Positions 34,665 through 42,208 of a DNA stretch of 42,208 nt are shown piece after piece. Source of the stretch: CAZHBA01 sp964530225 (lineage in GTDB: Bacteria > Pseudomonadota > Alphaproteobacteria > UBA6615); the NCBI GenBank assembly GCA_964530225.1, contig CAZHBA010000100.1, forward strand, positions 1-42,208, given 5' to 3'. The first letter of the stretch is position 1; each line of letters opens with the position of its first letter. A program made the translations under genes and the position numbers. A model generated the notes under the pieces. The model had not been told where the DNA came from. It saw only the letters and a list, made by a program, of their open reading frames with translations, and searched no databases.

Positions 34665-34694
34665 TCATAAGAACATCCGAATAGGAGAGCCCCG

Positions 34695-35478
34695 ATGGAT
34701 TTTACCCTGTCACCCGAGCTGGAAGATCTGCGCCAACGTGTGGCGAAATTCGTTGCCGATGAAATCATGCCGGTGGAGGCAGACTCGGTGAGCTTCGACG
34801 ATCACGAAAATATCGCAGAGGAACCGTTGCAGCGTTTGCGCGAGAAGGCCAGATCGGAAGGGTTGTGGGCGCCGCATTCCCATCATGGGACCGGAGGAAC
34901 ATGGCGGCCATTGCGAAGTTCAGTTCGATGGCCTGGAAATTCCCGATGAGAACCGGCTGATGGCTGTCGGTGAGGGTATGAAGGCGGTGCAGATACGCCT
35001 TGGCACGGCGCGGCTCACCCATTGTATGCGCTGGCTCGGCATGGCCAAGCGGGCGATCGAAGAGTGCCTCGGCTACGTGCGTACGCGCGAGAACTTCGGT
35101 ATGACCCTGGCCGAGCATGAGGGTGTGCAATGGATGCTCGCCGACGCGGCGATGGATATCGAGATTGGCCGGCTGATGACCATGCGCGCGGCGGCCAAAC
35201 TCGACAGTGGTGATCGGGCGCGCAAAGAGGTGTCGATGGCGAAAATCTTTGTCTCTGAGCTGTTGCACAAATCGATTGCCACGGCGATCCAGCTCAACGG
35301 TGCGCGCGGTTACTCGAAAGATTTACCGCTAGAATGGATATACCGCTATGCGCCCCAGGCCAAACTGGTCGACGGCGCGTCTGAGGTCCACAAGATGGTC
35401 ATCGCCCGCCACCTGCTGGCTGATGGCATAGGCTTCTGGAGGCTGGGATTAGAAGTTGAACTCATTTGTAACAATTGA
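34695..35478 (+). pseudogene. Acyl-CoA dehydrogenase, ACAD11/LvaC-like, with internal out-of-frame deletion
   Basis: The N-terminal helices are clear (MDFTLSPELEDLRQRVAKFV, ending EGLWAPH near 34877). Two bases on, in another frame, comes IPIMGPEEHGGHCEVQFDGL followed by the C-terminal helical domain (TARLTHCMRWLGMAKRAIEE, RENFGMTLAEHEGVQWMLAD, QLNGARGYSKDLPLEWIYR). A normal member has about 400 residues; here roughly 150 residues that form much of the first helical and beta domain, with part of the FAD and substrate site, are absent, and the join shifts frame. A separate 197-residue product from ATG 34885 could be made but cannot be a full enzyme. No repeats flank the junction. Confidence 0.92.
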
Positions 35479-35482
35479 TCTA

Positions 35483-35524
35483 CCACCCCACCCCTCCCCC
35501 CAGCGAAGGGGAGGGATGGGGTGG
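35483..35524. repeat. GC-rich palindrome overlapping the kinase gene start
   Basis: Arms CCACCCCACCCCTCCCC (35483-35499) and GGGGAGGGATGGGGTGG (35508-35524) pair over 17 bp with one mismatch around an eight-base loop. The mismatched base is the A of the ATG used here as the kinase start. The right arm is followed by GAGGGCGAAGCG, like the element at 18160-18226. Confidence 0.85.
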
Positions 35525-36538
35525 GAGGGCGAAGCGTTTTCTCAATCCTTATTGGATTGGCTCGTTGCCCAAACCGGCGCCGACGGTGTCCATTTGGAGC
35601 CGCCGTCGTTGTTGCCTGGTGGCGCGGTGCAACAGAACTGGGCGCTCGATGTGACTTTTTATGGCGGTCATTTGCCGGGTCGCCACGAACTTGTTTTGCG
35701 CACTAATTTTCAGACGCCGTTACTGGCCAGCCGGCTCAAAGCGGTGGAATTCGCTGTGCTGTGCGCGGTCGCGGAGGCGGGTGTGACTGTTCCTGAACCC
35801 CTGTGGCCATGCGAAGACACCGCCGTTATCGGCCAGCCGTTTTTTGTTATGCGGCGACTCACCGGCGACTCAGCGGCGCGACCACTGGTTGCTAATGCGA
35901 AACTCGATAGTTTCGGATCGGCGTTGGCCGAACAGTTGGCGCGGGAATTAGCGCTTGTGCATACATTGTCGCCGAGCGACACACGGCTAGTGACTCTGGG
36001 TAAGCCGGCGGAATCGTCGGGGCTTACACAAATCGCCCAGTGGCGCCAATGGTTGCGCAATTTAGCGTCGGACTCGCATGTCCTGTTGGGTGTGCTCGAC
36101 TGGCTGGCACGTCACGTGCCATGCCAGGAGCGCGTCTGCTTGGTCCATCGTGATTTCCGTACTGGTAACTTCCTCGTCAATGAGGGCAAATTGACCGCTA
36201 TTCTCGATTGGGAGTTTTCCGGTTGGGGCGATCCCTTCGAGGATATTGGCTGGTTCTGCGCGGCGTGCTGGCGTGCCGGCGGCGACGGTCTCGAAGCCGG
36301 TGGCCTCGCCTCGCGCGATGTATTTTATCGCGCCTACGAGGCGGCCGGCGGCGGCTTGGTTGATGTCGATGCGGTTGCCTATTGGGAGGTTATGGCGCAT
36401 GTGCGCTGGGCGATTATCGCCCGCCAGCAGGGCGTGCGTGCAGCGCACGGTGACGCACCGCAGCACGAACTGCTAGAAGCTGCCGCTCGGGTGCCGGGCC
36501 TGGAACGCGATATCGCCACGATGATTGTGGCAGCATAG
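35516..36538 (+). CDS. APH-family phosphotransferase, ACAD10/11- or LvaA-like kinase
   Basis: A 340-residue protein kinase-like phosphotransferase. The catalytic loop is LVHRDFRTGNFLV (H-x-D-x4-N) and the metal-binding Asp is in LTAILDWEFSGWGDP, followed by FEDIGWFCAACW. The lysine region is near HELVLRTNF. Sequence style and context point to the group that phosphorylates 4-hydroxyacyl-CoA rather than antibiotics. I chose ATG 35516, inside the palindrome, with GGGGAGGG directly ahead; the frame extends upstream to TTG 35456, which would translate the palindrome as PHPSPQRRGGMGWEG. Without the neighbouring dehydrogenase its phosphorylated product would have no visible partner here. Confidence 0.85.
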   Translation: MGWEGEAFSQSLLDWLVAQTGADGVHLEPPSLLPGGAVQQNWALDVTFYGGHLPGRHELVLRTNFQTPLLASRLKAVEFAVLCAVAEAGVTVPEPLWPCEDTAVIGQPFFVMRRLTGDSAARPLVANAKLDSFGSALAEQLARELALVHTLSPSDTRLVTLGKPAESSGLTQIAQWRQWLRNLASDSHVLLGVLDWLARHVPCQERVCLVHRDFRTGNFLVNEGKLTAILDWEFSGWGDPFEDIGWFCAACWRAGGDGLEAGGLASRDVFYRAYEAAGGGLVDVDAVAYWEVMAHVRWAIIARQQGVRAAHGDAPQHELLEAAARVPGLERDIATMIVAA

Positions 36539-36545
36539 AAAGCGG

Positions 36546-37607
36546 TTACGGCACCAGCACAACGCGGCCAAGAACGCGGCCCTCGTCGAGATCTTGCAGG
36601 GTCTCGGTGACCCGCGACATCGGCCGTGTTTCGACCGGGATTGGCGTCACCTCGCCGTCGCGTACCAGCTCGATCAATTCCTTCATTTCCTCCAGCCGGC
36701 CGACATAGGAGCCGCGCAGAGTCATGTTGCGGATCGGCAGGGTGAGCGTCGGGATGGTGATTTCGCCGCCGTAAAGCCCGACGCCAATATAGCGACCACC
36801 CTTGCGTACGGCGTCGTAACCTAGCTTGGTGGTCTCCGAGTTGCCGACGAAGTCAACAATGGCGCCGGGACCGTTGCTGTCGCCGGCCAGCTCCTTGAGT
36901 TGTTCCAGCGCGTCTTCATCCTTGGAGTTGATGGTGTGATTGGCGCCCGCTTGCCGGGCGGCAGCCAGTTTCTCGCCATCGATGTCGACGACGATTAATT
37001 CGTGGTCGGGCAGATAGGCGCGGGCGACGCCGACGCCGGTCAGGCCGACGCCACCGGCGCCTATAATTACCACCTTGTCGTCCGCGGATAAGGGGTGGAC
37101 CTTTTTTATGGCGCTGTAGGACGTGATACCAGCGCAGGCGAGCGTGCAGGCGTAGTGCTCGGGGATACCGGCGAAATCGATCAGGTATTTCGAGTGCGGT
37201 ACCAGTACGTGGTCGGCGTAACCGCCCGGCGACAGCACGCCCAGGGTGCGCATGGCAACGCAGTCATTGTCGTAGCCTTCGTTGCAGCGCGGGCAATCAC
37301 CACAGCCGATCCATGGGAAGACCAGCCGTTTGTCGCCAATCTCCACGTCTTCGATGTCGGGACCCACAGCGACGACTTCGCCCAACGGTTCGTGGCCCAT
37401 GACCAGCGGCAGCTTGATGCCGCGTTCCTCAAGGGTGACCTTCTTGCCGCCGCCCATGTCGTAACCGCCATGCCAAAAGTAGAGGTCGGAGTGGCACACG
37501 CCGCTCGCTGTGATACGGACCAGGACTTCGCTGCCTTGCGGCTCCGGATTGTCGGTCTCGACCATCTCCAGGGGTTGGTCGTGCTCGACCAGTTGATAGC
37601 TTTTCAT
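36546..37607 (-). CDS. Zinc-dependent alcohol dehydrogenase (MDR family)
   Basis: A 353-residue medium-chain dehydrogenase. Catalytic zinc ligands are C38 (GVCHSD), H72-E73 (GHEPLGE) and C158 (TLACAG). Four cysteines of the structural zinc are C102, C105, C108 and C116. The NAD loop is GAGGVGLTGVG with Asp after strand two (VVDIDG), favouring NAD. It oxidises or reduces an alcohol/aldehyde pair. It is the last of three minus-strand genes (esterase, hydratase, dehydrogenase); GGAG lies nine bases before the start. It converges with the kinase gene with only 7 bp between stops. Confidence 0.95.
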   Translation of the reverse strand: MKSYQLVEHDQPLEMVETDNPEPQGSEVLVRITASGVCHSDLYFWHGGYDMGGGKKVTLEERGIKLPLVMGHEPLGEVVAVGPDIEDVEIGDKRLVFPWIGCGDCPRCNEGYDNDCVAMRTLGVLSPGGYADHVLVPHSKYLIDFAGIPEHYACTLACAGITSYSAIKKVHPLSADDKVVIIGAGGVGLTGVGVARAYLPDHELIVVDIDGEKLAAARQAGANHTINSKDEDALEQLKELAGDSNGPGAIVDFVGNSETTKLGYDAVRKGGRYIGVGLYGGEITIPTLTLPIRNMTLRGSYVGRLEEMKELIELVRDGEVTPIPVETRPMSRVTETLQDLDEGRVLGRVVLVP

Positions 37608-37632
37608 GTTCTTATTCTCCGCCCGTTTTTCG

Positions 37633-38427
37633 TTATTCGAATTTTATCGACACGCCACCTAGGCCGGACATCTCAACCTCGATAAGGTCGCCCTGTTCCA
37701 CCCATTTGGTTGGCACTACCGAACCTAGTGTTACGAACTCGCCCGCTTTCAATTCACGGCCCCGCTCGGCCAGCCGATTGGCCAGCCACGCAAGGGCCTC
37801 CAGCGGGTGACTCATAATAAGTGAGCCGGCACCGGTACCATACTCTTCGCCGTTTACATCCATGCGCCCCTGCACCACGGCGAGGTCGAGCTCGCGCCAG
37901 TTGGTCACCGGGTCAGCCAGGATGCAGGCGGCGTTGAAGAAATTGTCGGCGACCATGGTCGGTGTGTCGAGTTGGCGATAGTCGAAATAGCGCGCATCGA
38001 CCAGCTCAATCGAGGCCATGCAGGCCTCCACCGCATCGGCGACGCTGTTGCGGTCGTAGGGCGCGTTCGCCGCCGGCAGGCCGACGCCCAGTTGCGCGGC
38101 GATCTCGGCTTCGACGCCCGGTTCGGCATAGTCGGCGTGGCGTAACACAGCGCTGTTGCGGTAGACGGTTGGCGCGAACACCTCGCCGAACGAGGGTTCG
38201 TGGATAGTCATATATTTCTGCATCACCGGAGTGGTGCAGCCGATTTTGTAGCCGACTGGCTGACCGCGCCCGCGTTCGACGAGAATCTTGTTCAGCCTTT
38301 CCTGCACGGTATAGGCCTCGTGAAGGTCTTTTGGCCGGATGTCCTCGGGCAGGAATTCCAAGCGGCGGTGCGCCAATAGATTTTCGGCAATAATTTGCGC
38401 CGCCTGGTCGACGGCCTGCGTATCCAT
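37633..38427 (-). CDS. 2-keto-4-pentenoate hydratase / 2-oxohepta-3-ene-1,7-dioate hydratase family
   Basis: A 264-residue enzyme of the MhpD/HpaH/fumarylacetoacetase-like fold. These hydrate 2-oxo-4-enoates made after meta-cleavage of aromatic rings. Family segments: GYKIGCTTPVMQKYM, the metal-binding EPGVEAEIA, SIELVDARYFDYRQLD, TGAGSLIMSHPLEALAWLAN and GEFVTLGSV. AGGAGG lies eight bases before the start. It follows the esterase gene in the same direction. The matching aldolase and ring-cleavage genes are not in this window. Confidence 0.93.
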   Translation of the reverse strand: MDTQAVDQAAQIIAENLLAHRRLEFLPEDIRPKDLHEAYTVQERLNKILVERGRGQPVGYKIGCTTPVMQKYMTIHEPSFGEVFAPTVYRNSAVLRHADYAEPGVEAEIAAQLGVGLPAANAPYDRNSVADAVEACMASIELVDARYFDYRQLDTPTMVADNFFNAACILADPVTNWRELDLAVVQGRMDVNGEEYGTGAGSLIMSHPLEALAWLANRLAERGRELKAGEFVTLGSVVPTKWVEQGDLIEVEMSGLGGVSIKFE

Positions 38428-38480
38428 TGTATCTCCCTCCTAACCCGTAAAAGAACGCTTCAGCGCGTCTATAACCTGGT

Positions 38481-39383
38481 TCAGCGACGCGTCGCCGCGT
38501 CGATAATTTTACCATAATGGAAGTAACCATGGATCATGCCATCGTAACAGGTGTACTCGACCGCCACACCAGCGGAGCGCAACAACTCACCGTAGTGCTT
38601 ACCATCGTCGCGCAGGGGATCGAACTCGGCGGTGATGATTAGTGCTGGGGGCAGGCCACCAAAATCCTTCGCCAACGCGGGACCGAGGCGCAAATCACCG
38701 CGGTCGACGTTAGCGGGCAAGAATTGCTCCTGATACCAGGAGATCTGCTGGCGGGTGAGGAAATAGGCTTCATCCAATAGAGCGTAAGACGGCAGTCCGA
38801 GGGTGAAGAAAAAGTCGGTCGACGGGTAGACTAGTACCTGTAGAACGAGGTCGAACGCATTTTCGTCGTGCGCCCGCTGACTGATTCCTGCGGCGAGGTT
38901 ACCTCCAGCGCTGTCGCCGCCGACGGCGAGGCGCGCCGGGTCGCCACCCAGTTCTGCGGCGTTGGCTGCTATCCATTGCGTCGCCGCCCAGGCGTCGTCG
39001 TGAGCGGCGGGAAATTTATGCTCCGGCGCTTGCCGGTAGCGCGGCGCGACAACGATGCTGGCAGTCTGATTTGCGATTTTGCGGCATTGGGGTTCGCGGC
39101 TCTCGACGCTGCCCATAACGAAGCCGCCGCCGAAATAGAAAATGAAGACCGGTAATGGTCCCTCTGGCGCCCCGGTAGGCCAGATGATGTGCAGCGAGAT
39201 CGGTCCGTGCGGCCCGTCGATGTCGCGGTCCTCTATTTGGCTGACCGGCTCGAGGTCGTAATTGCGCGGTTCGATGAAGCGCCGGTAGGCTTCTCTCGCG
39301 TTGGCCGGTGGCATTCGGTTGAGTGGCGTCGGCGCCGACGTTAGGGTATCGAGTAGTTCCTGGGCCTGGGGGTGCAGAGGCAT
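38481..39383 (-). CDS. HSL-type alpha/beta hydrolase (esterase/lipase) with altered HGGG motif
   Basis: A 300-residue esterase of the hormone-sensitive-lipase group. Nucleophile S158 is in GGDSAGGNLAAG, the acid is in ITAEFDPLRDDG and the His is in YDGMIHGYFH. The oxyanion motif, normally HGGG, reads F84-G-G-G (IFYFGGGFVMGS), so the conserved His is Phe. The glycines that supply the backbone amides remain, so activity is possible. ATG 39383 is chosen for the AGGAGG site upstream; a longer frame exists but is not needed. It heads the minus-strand operon and is divergent from hyuA over 91 bp. Confidence 0.92.
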   Translation of the reverse strand: MPLHPQAQELLDTLTSAPTPLNRMPPANAREAYRRFIEPRNYDLEPVSQIEDRDIDGPHGPISLHIIWPTGAPEGPLPVFIFYFGGGFVMGSVESREPQCRKIANQTASIVVAPRYRQAPEHKFPAAHDDAWAATQWIAANAAELGGDPARLAVGGDSAGGNLAAGISQRAHDENAFDLVLQVLVYPSTDFFFTLGLPSYALLDEAYFLTRQQISWYQEQFLPANVDRGDLRLGPALAKDFGGLPPALIITAEFDPLRDDGKHYGELLRSAGVAVEYTCYDGMIHGYFHYGKIIDAATRR

Positions 39384-39474
39384 GTGTCCCTCCTGGAAAT
39401 CCACAGGATTGGCTTGTTTCAAGCGGGCGTCAACAAGCCCGGCAAAAAATAATTTTGGGGAAGACGAGGCGTAG

Positions 39475-41535
39475 ATGCGGTTTGCGTGCGATACGGGGGG
39501 GACCTTCACCGATTTGATCGTTGAGGACGATCGCGGCGGCCTGCATATGTATAAGGCACCGACCACGCCCGCCGACCCGGTGAAAGGTGTGCTCGACGCC
39601 CTGGCGCTCGCTGCTGCGGACATGGACCTAACGCTGGCCGATTTGTTGGCGCAAGGCGACATGCTAATCCACGGCACCACTCACGCCATCAACGCCATCA
39701 TCACCGGTAACACAGCGAAAACGGCATTTCTAACCACCGCCGGTCACCCCGATATTCTGGTGCTGCGCGAAGGCGGGCGTATCGAGCCGTTCAACTTCGT
39801 TGCTCCCTATCCCGAACCCTATATTCCGCGTGCGCTAACCTTCGAGGTTCCGGAACGCATCGACAGCGCCGGCGATGTGCACACACAGCTGGACGAAGCC
39901 GCCGTTGTCGCCATCGCCGGCGAACTAAAGGCGCAAGAGGTTGAGGCGGTCGCTGTTTGTCTGCTGTGGTCGATCTATAACCCAGCGCACGAATTGCGTG
40001 TTGGAGAATTGCTGGACGAGTATCTTCCGGATGTATCCTATTCGCTTTCGCACCGCTTGAACCCGGCGCTGCGCGAATACCGGCGGGCGTCGTCGACCGC
40101 CATCGATGCTTCGCTAAAACCGTTGATGGGGAGCTATCTTGGTGGCTTGACCGAGCGTCTGAACGAGGCCGGATTTCCCGGCCGCACGCTGGTGCTGACT
40201 TCCCAGGGCGGTATGCTCGATGCTGGCGATCTGGCGCAAATACCTATCCATGCGATTAATTCCGGTCCGTCGATGGCGCCGATCGCCGGTCGCCACTATG
40301 CGTACCTCGATAGCGAGGTACCCAACGTCATCATCGCCGACACCGGCGGCACCACCTACGACGTCAGCCTGGTACGCCAGGGCCGCATTCCGCTGACCAA
40401 GGAGACCTGGATCGGCCAGCCGTTCCGTGGCCACATGACCGGCTTTCCCTCGATCGAAATCAAGAGCGTCGGTGCTGGCGGCGGCTCCATCGCCTGGGTC
40501 GATGCCGGCGGCCTGCTGCATGTGGGCCCGCAGAGCGCCGGCGCGGTGCCGGGCCCGGTGTGTTATGGCGCCGGCGGCACCGAGCCGAGTTTGACAGACG
40601 CCTGCTTGACACTCGGTTATGTCGATCCCGACTATTTCCTCGGCGGCACCATGCAACTCGACGCTGCTGCTGCGGCGCAAGTGATCGAGGACAAGGTCGC
40701 CAAACCGCTCGATATATCGCTGATGGACGCCGCCGCGGCGATCGTCAACGTGGCGACGGAAAACATGGTGCAGGCCATCGCCGATATCACCGTCAACCAG
40801 GGCATCGACCCGGCAGATTCGGTGCTGATCGGCGGTGGTGGTGCGGCAGGTCTGAATTCGGTGTTTGTCGCCCGCCGCCTTGGTTGCCCGACCTTGCTCA
40901 TTCCCGAAACCGGTGCCGGTTTGAGCGCCGCTGGGGCGCTGATGTCCGACCTGACCAACGAATACCGTGCCACGTTCTTCACCACGTCGGGCGACTTCGA
41001 CCGTCAGGGGGTAAACCGGGTGCTGGAAGATTTGCGCCGACAATGTCAGGTGTTCATCGACGGACCCGGCTCCGGTACGGCGAGCCACGATATCGAGTAC
41101 ACGGTCGAAGCGCGCTACGCCTCGCAGGTGTGGGAGATCGAAGTGCCGCTGGCCAACGACACGTTCACCGACGATGCCCAATTGGCCGCGCTGGGCGAAG
41201 GTTTCCATGACATGCACGAGCAGATTTTTGCCATCCGCGATCCGGGCTCGGTCATCGAATTTGTTAGTTGGACCGCGGCCGCGCGGTGCCGCCTGCACGC
41301 CGGTGACGGCGGGCGTTTGGGGGCCGGAGCTGGCCATGCCTTTTCGGGTACCCGCAAAGTTTATTTTTCCGGTGCCGGTGAAGTCGACGCGGTGCTGCAC
41401 GATTTCGAGACCATGGCACCGAATGTGGAACATACGGGGCCGGCGGTTATCGAATCGCCGTTCACCACCGTGGTCGCCGACGCCAGCACCGTTTTTCTGC
41501 GCACGGCGTCCGGTAGCCTTTTGATGCGTCCGTAG
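39475..41535 (+). CDS. Second HyuA-type hydantoinase A/oxoprolinase subunit
   Basis: A 686-residue homologue of the hydantoinase A family with ACDTGGTFTDLIVED at the N-terminus, IADTGGTTYDVSLV in the second lobe, VGAGGGSIAWVDAGGLLHVG and PGPVCYGAGGTEPSLTDA. It differs clearly from the HyuA encoded near 28 kb (for example REGGRIEPFNFVAPYPEP), so it is a paralogue with its own substrate rather than a recent duplicate. GAGG lies five bases before ATG 39475. The partner hyuB starts 9 nt after its stop. Confidence 0.95.
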   Translation: MRFACDTGGTFTDLIVEDDRGGLHMYKAPTTPADPVKGVLDALALAAADMDLTLADLLAQGDMLIHGTTHAINAIITGNTAKTAFLTTAGHPDILVLREGGRIEPFNFVAPYPEPYIPRALTFEVPERIDSAGDVHTQLDEAAVVAIAGELKAQEVEAVAVCLLWSIYNPAHELRVGELLDEYLPDVSYSLSHRLNPALREYRRASSTAIDASLKPLMGSYLGGLTERLNEAGFPGRTLVLTSQGGMLDAGDLAQIPIHAINSGPSMAPIAGRHYAYLDSEVPNVIIADTGGTTYDVSLVRQGRIPLTKETWIGQPFRGHMTGFPSIEIKSVGAGGGSIAWVDAGGLLHVGPQSAGAVPGPVCYGAGGTEPSLTDACLTLGYVDPDYFLGGTMQLDAAAAAQVIEDKVAKPLDISLMDAAAAIVNVATENMVQAIADITVNQGIDPADSVLIGGGGAAGLNSVFVARRLGCPTLLIPETGAGLSAAGALMSDLTNEYRATFFTTSGDFDRQGVNRVLEDLRRQCQVFIDGPGSGTASHDIEYTVEARYASQVWEIEVPLANDTFTDDAQLAALGEGFHDMHEQIFAIRDPGSVIEFVSWTAAARCRLHAGDGGRLGAGAGHAFSGTRKVYFSGAGEVDAVLHDFETMAPNVEHTGPAVIESPFTTVVADASTVFLRTASGSLLMRP

Positions 41536-41544
41536 GGGAAAGTC

Positions 41545-42208
41545 ATGAACGATCAGAAAAAACAACTCGACGGCGCGCAACTCGCCATCCTCGCCAACCG
41601 CTTCGAAGGTATTTCCTCGAAGATGGGTAACACCCTACTGCGCACCGGCCGTTCGGGGGTTCTCAACCGGGCTAAGGATTTCTCCTGCTGTATTCTTACC
41701 GCCGATCACCAACTCTTGGCCGTTGCCGAGAGCCTGCCGATCCATGTGCTGTCGGGCCCCGACATCATGGCCGCTTCGATGATGGAATTTCACCCGGAGC
41801 TGAAGAAGGGCGATGCGTTTTTGCACAACTCGCCCTACCACGGCTGCTCGCACCCGGCCGATCACACCATCATCATGCCGGTGATCGACGATGACGGATC
41901 GCACCATTTCACCCTGCTGGCGAAAGCCCACCAGGCCGATATCGGAAACTCGATCCCCACCACCTATCACGGCACCGCGCGCGATGTGTACGAGGAGGGA
42001 GCGCTCATCTTTCCTGCGGTGCAGGTGATGAAGGACTACGAGACCATCGACGACATTATCCGCATGTGTCAGATGCGCATCCGAGTGCCGGAACAGTGGT
42101 ATGGCGATTTTCTGGCTATGCTTGGCTCGACCTTGATCGGCGAACGCGAATTACTGGCGTTGGGCCGCGAGGTTGGCTGGGGAATGCTGCACACCTTTAC
42201 CGACCAAT
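41545..42208 (+). CDS. Second HyuB-type subunit, partial (runs off the right edge)
   Basis: From ATG 41545 (AGGGGAAAG upstream) 221 codons are open to the end of the window. The N-terminal pattern of hydantoinase B proteins is present: LAILANRFEGISSKMGNTLL, SGVLNRAKDFSCCILTADHQ, AESLPIHVLSG, GDAFLHNSPYHGCSHPADHT and RVPEQWYGDFLAMLGS. It should pair with the preceding HyuA. Whether it has the zinc-ribbon tail of the other HyuB cannot be seen. Confidence 0.93.
   Translation, partial: MNDQKKQLDGAQLAILANRFEGISSKMGNTLLRTGRSGVLNRAKDFSCCILTADHQLLAVAESLPIHVLSGPDIMAASMMEFHPELKKGDAFLHNSPYHGCSHPADHTIIMPVIDDDGSHHFTLLAKAHQADIGNSIPTTYHGTARDVYEEGALIFPAVQVMKDYETIDDIIRMCQMRIRVPEQWYGDFLAMLGSTLIGERELLALGREVGWGMLHTFTDQ

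Noticed and set aside
35456..36538. Antibiotic resistance phosphotransferase
   Set aside because: The APH fold is shared, but the neighbours (SDR and acyl-CoA dehydrogenase) and the DWEFSGWGDP style point to the ACAD10/11 and LvaA kinase group.
40114..41580. 488-codon minus-strand open frame opposite the second hyuA
   Set aside because: The plus strand encodes a clear full-length hydantoinase A. The antisense product is His/Arg-rich with no domain pattern.
1..42208. CRISPR array, prophage, transposase or defence island
   Set aside because: No regularly spaced repeats, integrase, transposase, nuclease-helicase set or structural phage gene was seen in any frame.

Overview
This window reads as part of the chromosome of a GC-rich, probably alphaproteobacterial organism with oxidative, catabolic metabolism. 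That placement is an inference from gene content: a membrane-bound nitrate reductase, a TRAP transporter, two hydantoinase/oxoprolinase-type gene pairs, homogentisate dioxygenase and many CoA- and SDR-type enzymes. There is no rRNA, tRNA, CRISPR array, phage or transposase gene to anchor it.

Layout. (1) 1-7.5 kb, minus strand: a compact operon, DUF59 protein-narG-narH-narJ-narI, for anaerobic nitrate respiration; narI runs off the left edge. (2) 7.5-12.1 kb: a graveyard of catabolic genes. An isochorismatase-family hydrolase is ruined by two stops, a frameshift, a 19-bp tandem duplication and loss of its catalytic cysteine. Next come a sulfatase with a frameshifted tail, a solute-binding protein with a stop, a scrap of an amidohydrolase and a ketopantoate-reductase-like gene with two stops. 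(3) 12.3-14.8 kb: a GT2 and a GT-C membrane glycosyltransferase pair. (4) 14.9-16.7 kb: a degenerate YCII-like fragment, a DUF3105 membrane protein and a strong terminator. (5) 16.7-23.8 kb: homogentisate dioxygenase with an operator-like palindrome inside its promoter, an SDR, a DUF2786-like protein, an enoyl-CoA hydratase/acyl-CoA synthetase operon and an alpha/beta hydrolase ending at a terminator. (6) 24.3-32.5 kb: hyuA-hyuB-rsmJ on the minus strand, divergent from a dctPQM TRAP transporter whose dctM has an internal stop and whose dctP has no visible export signal. (7) 32.5-42.2 kb: a thioesterase, an alpha/beta hydrolase, an SDR-acyl-CoA dehydrogenase-kinase module resembling the 4-hydroxyacid (lva/ACAD11) pathway but with a gutted dehydrogenase, a minus-strand operon (esterase, hydratase, alcohol dehydrogenase) and a second hyuA-hyuB pair that runs off the right edge.

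The dominant signal is gene erosion. About ten loci carry in-frame stops, frameshifts, internal deletions or lost signals, while nar, hmgA, hyu, acyl-CoA and glycosyltransferase genes stay open. Stops of all three kinds occur, and UGA terminates intact neighbours, so this is not a changed genetic code. It looks like a lineage shedding catabolic and transport capacity, for example after a change to a host-associated life. That last step is inference. I found no clear undescribed defence or mobile system. The items most worth follow-up are the erosion pattern, the nar operon led by a DUF59 protein with spaced GTGTCA motifs, and the palindromic repeat that forms the start of the kinase gene.
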